NCBI RefSeq assembly: GCF_004358755.1
Contig: NZ_SMZY01000010.1
Coordinates: 1-46,981, forward strand
Length of the DNA stretch: 46,981 bases
From: Peribacillus frigoritolerans
GTDB lineage: Bacteria > Bacillota > Bacilli > Bacillales > Bacillaceae
Direction: 5' to 3'
Part shown: positions 33,822 through 43,170 of the stretch, in pieces
How the letters are laid out: each line of letters opens with the position of its first letter
Position numbering within the stretch: position 1 is the first letter of the stretch
Made by a program: the position numbers and the translations under genes
The notes under the pieces: model-generated
Told to the model about the DNA's origin: nothing
Databases searched by the model: none
Seen by the model: only the letters and a program-made list of their open reading frames with translations

Positions 33822-34880
33822 GTGTTGAGTGTGGAGGGGCATGAAATTTTTGATGTGACGGTTATTGGGGGCGGTCCTGCCGGGCTTTATTCGGCTTTTT
33901 ACAGCGGACTGAGAGAAATGAAAACTAAGATTATTGAGTATCAGCCCAAGCTCGGCGGAAAAGTTCATGTATATCCTGAGAAGATGATCTGGGATATAGG
34001 GGGACTTACTCCCATATCAGGGGCACAATTAATTAATCAGCTGGTTAAACAGGGATTAACGTTTCATCCGGAAGTTGTGCTGAATGAAAAAGTAGAGTCT
34101 ATCTCAAAAAATGAAGAAGGCATTTTCGTGATGAAAGCTGCATCCGGACGCACCCATTATTCAAAAACGGTCATTGCAGCAGTAGGCGGAGGCATCTTAA
34201 ATCCTCAAAAGCTCGAGATTGAAGGGGCAGAGAGATTTGAAGTCTCAAACTTGAACTATACGATCAAATCATTAAAGCGATTTAAAGATAAAACGGTCAT
34301 CATTTCAGGCGGAGGGAATTCGGCCATAGACTGGGCGCTTGAGCTTGAGCCTGTTGCTGAAAAAGTGTATGTCGTTTACCGGAAGGATGCACTTAAAGGT
34401 CATGAAGCACAAGTGTCCCAGCTGATGAACAGTAAAGCAACGTGCGTATTTCAGACATCTATTACAAAACTGATAGCCTCTGATGACCATGAAAAAATCG
34501 AACGTGTCGAACTGACAAATCATGAAACTGGAGAAAGATCTTACCTCACTATTGATGAGGTGGTCATCAATCATGGATATGAACGGGATGCTGAACTGCT
34601 TCAAAAAAGTCAGCTGAACATCGCGCTCGCAGAAGAATTCTATATTGCAGGCAATGAATCGAGCGAATCTTCTGTTGAAGGACTATTTGCTGCAGGCGAC
34701 ATACTCATGCACAGCGGGAAGCTGCACTTAATCGCGGGAGCTTTCCAGGATGCGGCCAATGCGGTAAACAAAGCAAAGCAGTATATACAGCCAGATGCAC
34801 ATAAGTCTGCAATGGTTTCCTCTCATAACGAAGTGTTTAAAGAGCGGAACAGGGAGTTAGTTAAAGAGATGATGAAATAG
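33822..34880 (+). CDS. ferredoxin/flavodoxin-NADP reductase (YcgT-like)
   Basis: A 352-residue flavoenzyme of the thioredoxin-reductase-like FNR group. FAD binding: DVTVIGGGPAGLYSAFY near the start. NADPH binding: VIISGGGNSAIDWALEL. FAD end: GLFAAGDI. The redox-active Cys pair of thioredoxin reductase is absent, so it should act on ferredoxin or flavodoxin. Start is GTG 33822, TTG 33825 or GTG 33831; a GAGGGAG precedes them and I keep the longest. The Fur box and divergent siderophore importer suggest it supplies electrons to release iron from siderophores. Confidence 0.85.
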   Translation: MLSVEGHEIFDVTVIGGGPAGLYSAFYSGLREMKTKIIEYQPKLGGKVHVYPEKMIWDIGGLTPISGAQLINQLVKQGLTFHPEVVLNEKVESISKNEEGIFVMKAASGRTHYSKTVIAAVGGGILNPQKLEIEGAERFEVSNLNYTIKSLKRFKDKTVIISGGGNSAIDWALELEPVAEKVYVVYRKDALKGHEAQVSQLMNSKATCVFQTSITKLIASDDHEKIERVELTNHETGERSYLTIDEVVINHGYERDAELLQKSQLNIALAEEFYIAGNESSESSVEGLFAAGDILMHSGKLHLIAGAFQDAANAVNKAKQYIQPDAHKSAMVSSHNEVFKERNRELVKEMMK

Positions 34881-34895
34881 AGGGATCGATTGAGA

Positions 34896-34928
34896 GAGGG
34901 CTTTCCGTATAGGGAAGTCCTTTTTTTA
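34896..34928 (+). terminator. terminator of the ferredoxin reductase gene
   Basis: AGGGCTTTCC (34897-34906) and GGGAAGTCCT (34912-34921) form a 10-bp stem with G-T pairs, followed by seven Ts. Confidence 0.85.
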
Positions 34929-35194
34929 GTAAATAGTTAAACAACATGCTTGAAAATTCAAAATATGGGGTAATTATACAATTGATAGTTCAGATATCAC
35001 GTATAACCAGTATAACAAAAGTTTTATCTGCTCTTTAGTTTTACTAGTTGGAAAGTAGCACTCCTATTCCAAGAACCCTATGAGGATTGACTTATTTCAG
35101 GAGGTCAAGCTAATCCTTCATGTAAAAACCTTCCTTATTCCGATAAAATAAAAGAAAATCATAATTCGATGCCATCCAATAGGAGGACAGCTGA
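34929..35194. other. gene-free stretch before the DUF1672 lipoprotein
   Basis: AT-rich leader region. An imperfect hairpin, AGGATTGACTT with AAGCTAATCCT (about 35082-35119), is the only structure noticed. I found no small open frame, so a WXG-like partner is not encoded here. Confidence 0.5.
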
Positions 35195-36127
35195 GTGAAC
35201 TATAAAAAGAAATTAATCATATCAAGCATGGGTCTATCATTAATGCTCGGAGGGTGTTCTGACATGAATAACGCAGGGACTGAAAAAGAGATTGAAAAAC
35301 AAACAGCAGCGCAACAAGAAAAGCAAATGGAAGATGTGTATGTAAGTGTCCAAGATTACAAGGGAGAAGGCTACGAACTCGATAACGGCAAAAAAACCGA
35401 CAAAATTGCTGAATCCAATCGGGAAGAGATTGACGAGGCAGTGAAGGCGTTCTTTCAGGATACATATAAGACAGAAGTTAAAGTTCACAATGTTGTAGGA
35501 GCTGCAGACGGGGCAACAGTGTTTGTGGAGTCCGTTGGGGAGCCGCATTTTTATACGTATGCGATTGTACCGATTGAAGGAGATAAAGTGTTATCGGATA
35601 AGGTATGGTCACAGGAGGGGCAGGTTGAAGATGCGATAAAGACTGGTATCTTTGCTATGATTTTCGATCAGGAATTTTCTGCGCTAGATCAATATGTAGA
35701 AGATGTTGTAAAAGAAAATCCTGTTGTCGGCATCACTCAGGAAGCGCTGGAAACTGTTCGTGCTGGAGGATATAGTACCCCATATTACTATGTAAACACA
35801 TTAGATCCTGCTTTTGACAAGCTTTACAACGCATATTTGAAAAATCCGGATCTGTCAAAAGAAGAATGGAAACAAACTTTCACAAAAAATGATTACCCGT
35901 CAAAAGGCGTCATTATTACTCTATATCTCTATATGAAAGAAGAAGGTGCAAAGCCTGATCAAAAGGTTTTTGACAAGGTTGTAAAAGATCTTGAAGAGAT
36001 GGATGGATTCCCCCGTGGTTCTTATTCGGTCTATCTTAATGATAATTTAATCGATAAAACGAATGGTATAGGAACGAAGGACAATACGCTAGAGCGCTCG
36101 AACCCGGATTATATTGTAAAAGAATAG
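35195..36127 (+). CDS. DUF1672 lipoprotein, probable immunity protein (TilA-like)
   Basis: A 310-residue lipoprotein. The signal MNYKKKLIISSMGLSLMLGGC puts the lipid anchor at Cys21. The mature part begins with a Gln/Glu-rich linker, then VYVSVQDYKGEGYELDNGKKTDKI and a EVKVHNVVGAADGATVFVESVGEPHFYTYAIVPI block that I recognise as DUF1672. Start GTG 35195 follows AGGAGG. As I recall, DUF1672 lipoproteins include the TilA immunity proteins of Staphylococcus aureus, which protect the cell surface from the TslA phospholipase. Here the lipase-like gene follows after 23 bp. That order and the surface location support an immunity role, inferred and not shown. Confidence 0.82.
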   Translation: MNYKKKLIISSMGLSLMLGGCSDMNNAGTEKEIEKQTAAQQEKQMEDVYVSVQDYKGEGYELDNGKKTDKIAESNREEIDEAVKAFFQDTYKTEVKVHNVVGAADGATVFVESVGEPHFYTYAIVPIEGDKVLSDKVWSQEGQVEDAIKTGIFAMIFDQEFSALDQYVEDVVKENPVVGITQEALETVRAGGYSTPYYYVNTLDPAFDKLYNAYLKNPDLSKEEWKQTFTKNDYPSKGVIITLYLYMKEEGAKPDQKVFDKVVKDLEEMDGFPRGSYSVYLNDNLIDKTNGIGTKDNTLERSNPDYIVKE

Positions 36128-36150
36128 GCAATGAAAAAGGAGTCTCTACT

Positions 36151-38277
36151 ATGAAAAAACCTGGTACATCGACTGTTAAAGTTAATGAAGTTAACCGTGT
36201 TGATTCCACAATAAGTGATAAAGATTTAGTAGAACTAGCGGGTTACCATGCATATAGAAGCTTTGATGTGGATGAGACAATCACTGTAAACGGAAGAAAC
36301 TATACAGTAGTTAACACTAAATATAATCAAAAAAGCGGTTTAGACGCTTTAACAGTTCAAAACTATGAAACTGGAGAATATACCGTCGTCTACGTCGGCA
36401 CAAACCCGAGTCAAAAACAAGATCTCCTGACAGATCTCCAGCTGATGAGCGATCTGACTCCCGCACAAATCGCAGATGCGAGAGCATACTTTAATGAGAT
36501 GGATAAAAAGTATCAGAGTGCAGGCGGAATTAAATCGATGTCAGGGAACTCCCTCGGCGGAGCTCTTGTGGGGTCAGTTGCCATTGAACACCCTGATGTA
36601 AAAGCAGTGACTCTGAATCCCGCCCTCCTTCCTGCAGGCATGATGGAACCTGCCATGGAATACAGCCATATTACAAATTACTTCAGCAGCTATGACCCTT
36701 TAACAAAAGGACTGTCTGGTCTTGACCTTCACTCCCGTATACCCGGCCATCAGTATGAAATTTTCAATGGAATCCCAGTACCTGCATTTGAACATTTAGG
36801 GACAAACCACACAGGGTACTTGCGAAAAGATGACGGCTCTCAATCTTATAAAATTGGGATGCCAGGTCAGCCAGGAGCGGGAGAGATCTTTATAGATGCC
36901 GATGCACATATTGTGACGAGCCTCTGGACCGGAAGTCCTCTCTACGGAGGAAATACAGCATACATCGAAATCAATAAAGAAAATCTCATTTTGCTTGCTG
37001 AAAGAATCGATAGTCAGGTAAAGGCGAGGATTGCAACAGCAAATGATTATCTCGCAAATTCTGCAGAAATTATTGAAGATGAGGGGACCAGGCTGTATCA
37101 GCGGATTTCAATGCTGCAGCAGATTTTTGAGGAGTCATTTGAAAACTCGATTGGTGATCCTCTTTTTATTGGGATTACATCTGCAGGCAGCCGTTTAAAA
37201 GGAGAAATAGATGATCTGATTTCTCTGCTGGAGCGCGCGGAAGGTTCTTGCAGATCTCTAAACTCTGTTTTAAATTCCCCGCCGGCAGAACTTATGGAAC
37301 ACGTGTTTAATGTTGATGTGAGTGTAGAAGGCTTATTTGGAAAAGCCAGGAATCAGCTTTGTGAGATGAAGGATGAAGCAGACGGACTCTCTCGAATGCT
37401 CGGGAACGTGATTTCTGACCTGATTCCGGAGCTGTTCAAAGGCGGAACGGATCTTTGGTATGATGCGGTAGTAGGAGAGCTTAGAGCTCATTTTGATATA
37501 ATAAATGGAAACAAAGACAAACTGGTTGAACATATTGAACAATTCAGAGCTCAAGTAAATGGCACAGCTGATTCATTTGAGAGCAGAGATCATTCAATAG
37601 GAGAAAGCATAAGAGCAGGTGCAGAGGCAGCAGATGAAGCAGGCCCTGTCCAAAAAACAACCTCCTTTGTTTTAGAGGAATCTCCTTATTTGAAAGTGGG
37701 CATGCGGATCAAAGAGATACAGCTTGATTTGGCGTTCACAGCGTTTACCGGTTTTGCTTATAGTAAGGTTTTCCCGTTCATCGTTGCTTTAAAAACGTTA
37801 ACGGAGCTTATTGAGATTACTCTTGAAGGGATTTCTTCAGCAATAAAAGGAGCAGCATACCTTGGAGTGAACCATACACTGCCTGGAAAACTAATCGGCA
37901 TGTTTACGGATTTTGATGACAAGATTACGGCATATGTGCATAACACGCTTAAACCCTTGGATGAGATGGCTGCTACTGTTGAAGGGATCCGAGATGGGGC
38001 GGAAAGGCTGATGATTCAATTTCCAACCCTTGTTTCAAACTTCAGGCCGTACCTCGATCAAGCCATTTTCAATGCAACGAGTTATGCGAATGTCCAACTA
38101 TATAATCTTGCAGCTTTTGCCATTCTCAGAGAAATGGAAATGACATTTTCAGATGTGGTTACACAGCTCGGACAAAACAAAGCAAATGCCATCGAGGCTC
38201 TTTGCGACGTTTCTCAAAGGGTGACGTCCAATATGGAAATGCTGGGAGAGCAGGTCGACCGCGGGACAGTGAACTAA
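36151..38277 (+). CDS. lipase-like protein with C-terminal helical domain (TslA-like, reverse LXG)
   Basis: A 708-residue protein with no signal peptide. Residues ~20-235 form an alpha/beta-hydrolase lipase domain: GNSLG (132-136, nucleophile Ser134), Asp182 in SSYDPL and His220 in TNHTGYL are a plausible catalytic triad. Residues ~275-708 are almost all helical with coiled-coil stretches and Gly/Ala-rich helices such as TAFTGFAYSKVFPFIVALK. A toxin domain first and a helical targeting domain last is the reverse order of LXG toxins, and is the plan of TslA of Staphylococcus aureus (type VII secreted phospholipase A). It has a ribosome binding site AAAGGAG and sits 23 bp after the DUF1672 lipoprotein gene. 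Type VII partners or secretion genes are absent from the window. Family named from memory. Confidence 0.78.
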   Translation: MKKPGTSTVKVNEVNRVDSTISDKDLVELAGYHAYRSFDVDETITVNGRNYTVVNTKYNQKSGLDALTVQNYETGEYTVVYVGTNPSQKQDLLTDLQLMSDLTPAQIADARAYFNEMDKKYQSAGGIKSMSGNSLGGALVGSVAIEHPDVKAVTLNPALLPAGMMEPAMEYSHITNYFSSYDPLTKGLSGLDLHSRIPGHQYEIFNGIPVPAFEHLGTNHTGYLRKDDGSQSYKIGMPGQPGAGEIFIDADAHIVTSLWTGSPLYGGNTAYIEINKENLILLAERIDSQVKARIATANDYLANSAEIIEDEGTRLYQRISMLQQIFEESFENSIGDPLFIGITSAGSRLKGEIDDLISLLERAEGSCRSLNSVLNSPPAELMEHVFNVDVSVEGLFGKARNQLCEMKDEADGLSRMLGNVISDLIPELFKGGTDLWYDAVVGELRAHFDIINGNKDKLVEHIEQFRAQVNGTADSFESRDHSIGESIRAGAEAADEAGPVQKTTSFVLEESPYLKVGMRIKEIQLDLAFTAFTGFAYSKVFPFIVALKTLTELIEITLEGISSAIKGAAYLGVNHTLPGKLIGMFTDFDDKITAYVHNTLKPLDEMAATVEGIRDGAERLMIQFPTLVSNFRPYLDQAIFNATSYANVQLYNLAAFAILREMEMTFSDVVTQLGQNKANAIEALCDVSQRVTSNMEMLGEQVDRGTVN

Positions 38278-38289
38278 AAGCATAGATAT

Positions 38290-38325
38290 GAAGCCGCTTC
38301 AAGCCTGTGAAGCGGCTTTTTTCAA
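38290..38325 (+). terminator. terminator of the lipoprotein-lipase pair
   Basis: AAGCCGCTTCA (38291-38301) and TGAAGCGGCTT (38308-38318) pair and are followed by TTTTTTC. Confidence 0.9.
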
Positions 38326-38355
38326 GAGATAAGAAAGGATAAAGTTTTGCGCATT

Positions 38356-38475
38356 GGTGTCTAGCTCCACCTCCTAACCCCTCGGTCAGAACGGATTCAC
38401 CCAAAAAGTCAAAATCGGACTTTATGGGTGAATTCTTATCTACCTGTCGGGGCTGAGCAGTCGGTTCCGCTTTTC
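38356..38475. repeat. 120-bp structured intergenic repeat, copy 1
   Basis: Begins GGTGTCTAGCTCCACCTCCTA and ends CAGTCGGTTCCGCTTTTC. The centre is an 18-bp hairpin: GGATTCACCCAAAAAGTC against GACTTTATGGGTGAATTC with one mismatch and one G-T pair. An outer CCCC/GGGG pairing brackets it. Copy 2 follows directly. Confidence 0.85.
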
Positions 38476-38477
38476 GA

Positions 38478-38597
38478 GGTGTCTAGCTCCACCTCCTAGA
38501 CCCTCGGCCAGAACGGATTCGTCAGTAAAGGCAAAAAGCTCCTTTTCTGACGAATCCTTATCTGTCTGTCGGGTCTAAACAGTCGGTTCCGCTTTTC
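38478..38597. repeat. 120-bp structured intergenic repeat, copy 2
   Basis: The same ends as copy 1 and the same 120-bp length. The central hairpin has different sequence, GGATTCGTCAGTAAAGG against CCTTTTCTGACGAATCC (one mismatch), so the arms have changed together. The outer pairing is TAGACCC/GGGTCTA. Confidence 0.85.
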
Positions 38598-38760
38598 TAT
38601 GAATCTGCTGCGAATGTGCTGAGATTTGATTTGTTCAAAAGGTTCCGTGTTATTGTTAAGAAAAGATTAAATATGTAAAAACAAACAGGAATTTGTCGCT
38701 TCGTTCAGAACTCTATTATAGTTAAGCAGCTTATCGATAACTAGTTCTAGGAGGAATAGA

Positions 38761-39723
38761 ATGGCTCAAAATGAAATGATGCATCCTAAACTCAGTAAAG
38801 TGATTGAAAATATAGAACGTGTCATGGTTGGAAAACGGGATGTGGCCGTGCTCAGTCTTGTTGCCATATTGGCTGAGGGCCACGTTCTGCTTGAAGATGT
38901 CCCTGGCGTCGGTAAAACCATGATGGTCAGATCTCTTGCCAAATCGGTGGGAGCAGATTTTAAACGAATTCAGTTTACTCCTGATTTATTGCCGTCTGAT
39001 GTAACAGGAGTTTCTATTTATAATCCGAAAACACTCGAATTTGAATACCGCCCGGGTCCAATTATGGGAAATATCGTCCTTGCGGATGAAATTAACCGTA
39101 CGTCGCCAAAAACCCAATCGGCACTTTTAGAAGGAATGGAAGAAGCAAATGTGACGGTTGATGGTGTAACGAAATCACTCGGGCGTCCGTTCTTTGTTAT
39201 GGCTACGCAGAATCCGATCGAATACGAAGGCACTTATCCGCTGCCGGAAGCCCAGCTTGACCGTTTTCTTTTCAAAATCAGAATGGGCTATCCAACTCCT
39301 GGAGAAGAGCTTGAAATTTTAAACCTCGCAGAAAAAGAAAGACCCATCCATCATATCCAATCAGTCATTACGAAAGAAGAATTAGTCGAGCTTCAAAAAG
39401 AAATCCAGTCAGTCTATGTAGATGAGACAGTGAAACGATATATAGTCGAGCTGGTCACTAAGACGCGCAAACATCCTTCCGTCTACTTAGGAGCAAGTCC
39501 CCGCGGATCCATCGCACTTATGAAATCCGCTCAAGCCTATGCCTTCCTGTATAGCCGTGACTATGTTATTCCGGACGACATTCAATATCTTGCCCCATAT
39601 ACGCTTCCTCACCGGATGATTTTAAAATCAGAAGCGAAATATGAAGGGAAGTCTGCTGAACATCTGCTCTCTGAAATCATTTCAAGGACTTCTGTGCCGG
39701 TGCAAAGGTCGATGAGCCGTTAA
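38761..39723 (+). CDS. yeaC: MoxR-family AAA ATPase (YeaC)
   Basis: A 320-residue AAA+ ATPase of the MoxR group, thought to act as a chaperone for complexes with VWA or DUF58 proteins. Walker A GVGKT (Lys52), Walker B VLADEINRT, and a sensor region FVMATQNPIEYEGTYPLPEAQLDRF are all intact. Ribosome binding site AGGAGGA. It leads a three-gene operon with the DUF58 protein and transglutaminase-like membrane protein; its stop overlaps the next start (TAATG). Confidence 0.93.
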   Translation: MAQNEMMHPKLSKVIENIERVMVGKRDVAVLSLVAILAEGHVLLEDVPGVGKTMMVRSLAKSVGADFKRIQFTPDLLPSDVTGVSIYNPKTLEFEYRPGPIMGNIVLADEINRTSPKTQSALLEGMEEANVTVDGVTKSLGRPFFVMATQNPIEYEGTYPLPEAQLDRFLFKIRMGYPTPGEELEILNLAEKERPIHHIQSVITKEELVELQKEIQSVYVDETVKRYIVELVTKTRKHPSVYLGASPRGSIALMKSAQAYAFLYSRDYVIPDDIQYLAPYTLPHRMILKSEAKYEGKSAEHLLSEIISRTSVPVQRSMSR

Positions 39724-40943
39724 TGAAATCCTTTTTTCTTAAAATCCGCTATGTCTGGAAGCTCGTGAGCCTTTTGTTTTTTACGGCGGTCACATATGCC
39801 TATGCCATGTTTCAGGGGGGATTTGTGAGCTGGTTTTTATTTTACAGCTTTCTGCCGATCTCCATTTATTCACTGTTGATTGCCATTTACCCAATCAGAA
39901 CGTTTCAAGTAACACGTTCCATAAATCAGGAGCAATTTTCAGTAGGGGAACAGTTAGTCGGGACAATCACGATAAAAAGGAACGTGCCTTTTCCTTTGTT
40001 CTATTTAATAGTAGAAGACATTCTGCCTGAGAAGCTGACAGAGCAGAAATTAATGAAAGAACCGAAGAAGCTTTTGTTTCCATGGTTTAAAAAAACGATC
40101 ACCATGCAATATGAATTGAAGCGGATGCCTAGGGGCGAGCACCGCTTTACAGAAGTGCGGGTCAGAACGGGAGATTTGTTTGGCCTTATCGATAAAGAGA
40201 TGACATTTAAAGCTGAAAATTACTTCCTCGTTTATCCTCATTCAGTAGACTTGACTTACCGTCAACACGAGAAGCAGTTTGAGCAGGGAGCAACCAATTC
40301 GAAAGCGAAATTCTGGCAGGATACCACAATGGCAATCGGGATAAGGGAGTATCAGCCTGGAGACCGTTTTTCGTGGATTGACTGGAAGGCCACAGCAAGA
40401 AGAGACCGCATCATGACAAAAGAGTTTGAACAAATGCAAAGTCATGATGTCGTGGTGATGATGGACCGGGTAAAGTCTGAGGCTTTTGAAGAACTCGTCA
40501 CGTTTTCGGCCTCGCTTGCAAGAGCGATTATAAAAAGCGGGGCAAAGATAGGCTTTGTTTCCGCCGGACGGGAAAAAACGGTGTTTAACCTGCAGGAAAC
40601 CGAACAGCATTTGCAGCAGATTTACTATCACCTGGCAAAAGTCGATTGTGACAGCGGGCGTTCGTTTGCAGATGTAACGGAAAGCGAACTGCCGGCTTGG
40701 CAATCAAAAAATGTGACGCCATTGCTTGTAACGGCAAGCTTATCACTTGATTTAGTCAGAAAGCTTGAACTGATTGGAAGCCGGAATCACTCAACGTTTG
40801 TGTTCCTGATAAAAAAAGCAGGTGACCGTATTTCAAGCGAAGAAAAAGTGATGATAGAACGGCTGATGAAACGGAGAATTATAATAAAAGCAGTAAGTGC
40901 GGGCAGATTTGAAGATGCATTTAAAGAGGTGAGTACGCTGTGA
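39723..40943 (+). CDS. yeaD: DUF58 domain protein (YeaD)
   Basis: A 406-residue membrane-anchored protein. Two hydrophobic helices (about 11-30 and 35-55) precede a beta-rich domain and the DUF58 core REYQPGDRFSWIDWKATARRD, followed by a VWA-like segment (HDVVVMMDRVKSE). The MoxR-DUF58-transglutaminase set is widespread, and it probably works as one assembly at the membrane. Function in Bacillus not settled. Confidence 0.9.
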   Translation: MKSFFLKIRYVWKLVSLLFFTAVTYAYAMFQGGFVSWFLFYSFLPISIYSLLIAIYPIRTFQVTRSINQEQFSVGEQLVGTITIKRNVPFPLFYLIVEDILPEKLTEQKLMKEPKKLLFPWFKKTITMQYELKRMPRGEHRFTEVRVRTGDLFGLIDKEMTFKAENYFLVYPHSVDLTYRQHEKQFEQGATNSKAKFWQDTTMAIGIREYQPGDRFSWIDWKATARRDRIMTKEFEQMQSHDVVVMMDRVKSEAFEELVTFSASLARAIIKSGAKIGFVSAGREKTVFNLQETEQHLQQIYYHLAKVDCDSGRSFADVTESELPAWQSKNVTPLLVTASLSLDLVRKLELIGSRNHSTFVFLIKKAGDRISSEEKVMIERLMKRRIIIKAVSAGRFEDAFKEVSTL

Positions 40944-43123
40944 GTGAAAACTTTGAAAAACAGACATCCGCCTACATCTATTATGGATTTGCATTTCTGC
41001 TGCTGTGGGAATGGCTGAGGCCGCTTCAGGATTTCACGGAAACAGGGAATACCGCAGTGTTTGTCCTTTTTATTGGCCTCAGCTTTTTATTCATATCCAT
41101 AAAGGCTCGCTGGTATATAGGGGCTTTAGTGAAAATCTTTTACATTCTGTTTGTCCAGCATCTTTTGTTCTTTGAGGGATCTTTTTTCAGTCCTGCATGG
41201 CTGGGAATGTTTTTGGGAGATATTAGTAATAACTCAGTCTTAATGATGGAAGCAAGATGGATGGAGATTTCCTCTCCATTCCGTACGCTGCTGTTCTTTG
41301 TCCTTTTATGGCTGCTTGTGTATCTGATTAATTACTGGATCATCTTCCAAAAACGCATCATGTTCTTTTTTATCATTACGATTGTTTATGTGACTGTGCT
41401 TGATACATTTACGGAATATGATGCAAGCTTTGCCATTGTAAGGATTGTCGTCATTGGCTTTGTGCTGATCGGGCTGCTTTATCTGGAAAGGCTCAAGATT
41501 CTTGAAAGGATTAAGAGAGAGCGTTATATGACGGTGAAGTGGGTGCTGCCGCTTTCCGCTTTAATCGGCTGTGCTGTTCTTGTCGGTTTTCTCGCACCAA
41601 AGGCTGAACCGCAATGGCCGGATCCTGTTCCATATTTAACGGCATATGGGAGTCAGGAGGAAGGACCGAACGGCACGGTTAACAAAATTGGCTATGGCCC
41701 GAATGACGAACAGCTTGGCGGAGCTTTTGTCGCGGATGATACCCCTGTTTTTACTGCGGTTGCCGAAGACCGTCATTACTGGAGAGTGGAAACAAAGGAT
41801 GTCTACACGGGAAAAGGCTGGGATGTATCAGATCCTGATGCAGATTCTGTTCAGATGGATCCTGAAAATATCTCCATTTTATCGACTGAAGAAGGAGTAG
41901 ACACTGTTCAGCTAACAGCAAGTGTAGAGATTGATAATCGATACCGATATGACCATGTCATATATCCTGCTGGAATTAAGTCTGTTACTCTTCCCAGGGA
42001 TTCAGTTTTAGATGTTAATCCTCTTACCGAGCTCATGACTCCGCGCCTGGCTGAGAACAGAGGAAACTTTTCGCCTGGATCTTATGAAACAGTCTATGAG
42101 TTTCCGGACTTTAAAATTGATGAACTCCGTAACGTTTCATCAAATAATGGTGTACCAGACGATATTCGTGCCCGTTATACTCAGCTGCCTGAGGAGCTTC
42201 CGCAGCGGGTCCGCGATTTGGCGCAGGAATTAACATCTGATAACGAAAATTACTATGATAAGGCGAAATCCATTGAAACCTACCTCGGAGGGTCGCAGTT
42301 TACGTATGAAACAACAGACGTTGCTGTACCAAGGGGGGAGGAGGATTACGTGGATCAATTCCTTTTTGAAACATTCAAAGGGTATTGTGATAACTTTTCG
42401 ACCTCGATGATTGTTTTGCTTCGGGCTGCAGATATTCCCGCCCGATGGGTAAAAGGGTATTCAGACGGGGCATTTGTCCAAAACCTTGGCGGGAATCAGA
42501 AAGAGTACAAGATTACGAACAATAATGCCCATTCCTGGGTAGAGGTTTACTTCAGCGGGATCGGCTGGGTGCCGTTTGAACCGACCAAAAGCTTTTCAAA
42601 TCCATATGATTTTACGTTTAACATAGATTCAGAGGAGACTGCAGAAACGGAAACACCGGAACAATCCCAGCCTGAGAGAGAGCCTGTCCCTGAGGAGAAC
42701 AATACGCCGCAGTCAAGCAGTTCAAACAGCAGTTCATGGCCATTTTCCATCCAAATCGGAAGTACGGCCTTCTATCTGATCCTGTTAGCAGGTGCGCTGA
42801 TTCTTTTTATTTTATATAAAACGAGATTGAAATGGATGCCATATGTGATTTTATACACCTATAAGCACCGTAAAGACGAAAGAGTGTATGGTGATGCATA
42901 TGCCGCACTATTAAAACAGCTGGAGCGTTATGGATTGAAGCGCCAAGAAGGGCAAACACTTCGGGATTATGCAAGGTATGTTGATTCCTTTTTTGACGTA
43001 AGGGATATGATCAGACTGACAGCCAGTTATGAGAAATCTCTCTACCGCGGAGATAATTCAAAAGAAGAATGGATAAAATCAAAGGAATTGTGGGAAAATT
43101 TAATTAAAAAGATATCATCTTGA
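40940..43123 (+). CDS. yebA: membrane transglutaminase-like protein (YebA)
   Basis: A 727-residue protein. About six N-terminal membrane helices up to residue ~215 precede an extracellular transglutaminase-like domain: the Cys of FKGYCDNFSTSMIVLLRAADIPARWVKGYSDG, His in NNNAHSWVEVYF and Asp/Glu region GWVPFEPT form a triad. A Pro/Glu/Ser-rich linker (about 565-605), a membrane helix and a C-terminal cytoplasmic DUF4129-like part follow. Start GTG 40940 overlaps the yeaD stop (GTGA). Possible protein cross-linking or peptidase action at the cell surface. Confidence 0.9.
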   Translation: MSENFEKQTSAYIYYGFAFLLLWEWLRPLQDFTETGNTAVFVLFIGLSFLFISIKARWYIGALVKIFYILFVQHLLFFEGSFFSPAWLGMFLGDISNNSVLMMEARWMEISSPFRTLLFFVLLWLLVYLINYWIIFQKRIMFFFIITIVYVTVLDTFTEYDASFAIVRIVVIGFVLIGLLYLERLKILERIKRERYMTVKWVLPLSALIGCAVLVGFLAPKAEPQWPDPVPYLTAYGSQEEGPNGTVNKIGYGPNDEQLGGAFVADDTPVFTAVAEDRHYWRVETKDVYTGKGWDVSDPDADSVQMDPENISILSTEEGVDTVQLTASVEIDNRYRYDHVIYPAGIKSVTLPRDSVLDVNPLTELMTPRLAENRGNFSPGSYETVYEFPDFKIDELRNVSSNNGVPDDIRARYTQLPEELPQRVRDLAQELTSDNENYYDKAKSIETYLGGSQFTYETTDVAVPRGEEDYVDQFLFETFKGYCDNFSTSMIVLLRAADIPARWVKGYSDGAFVQNLGGNQKEYKITNNNAHSWVEVYFSGIGWVPFEPTKSFSNPYDFTFNIDSEETAETETPEQSQPEREPVPEENNTPQSSSSNSSSWPFSIQIGSTAFYLILLAGALILFILYKTRLKWMPYVILYTYKHRKDERVYGDAYAALLKQLERYGLKRQEGQTLRDYARYVDSFFDVRDMIRLTASYEKSLYRGDNSKEEWIKSKELWENLIKKISS

Positions 43124-43148
43124 CCGAATGACGGGACATTGTTAGAAT
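43119..43148 (+). promoter_or_regulatory. sigma-A promoter of guaA
   Basis: -35 TTGACC (43119-43124, overlapping the yebA stop), 18-bp spacer, -10 TAGAAT (43143-43148). The riboswitch begins about 22 bp after the -10. Confidence 0.65.
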
Positions 43149-43170
43149 AGGGAAAATTAATAGTACTTAT

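Noticed and set aside
34310-34720. Minus-strand frames antisense to the ferredoxin reductase
   Set aside because: Shadow frames of a clear gene, with no start signals or recognisable motifs.
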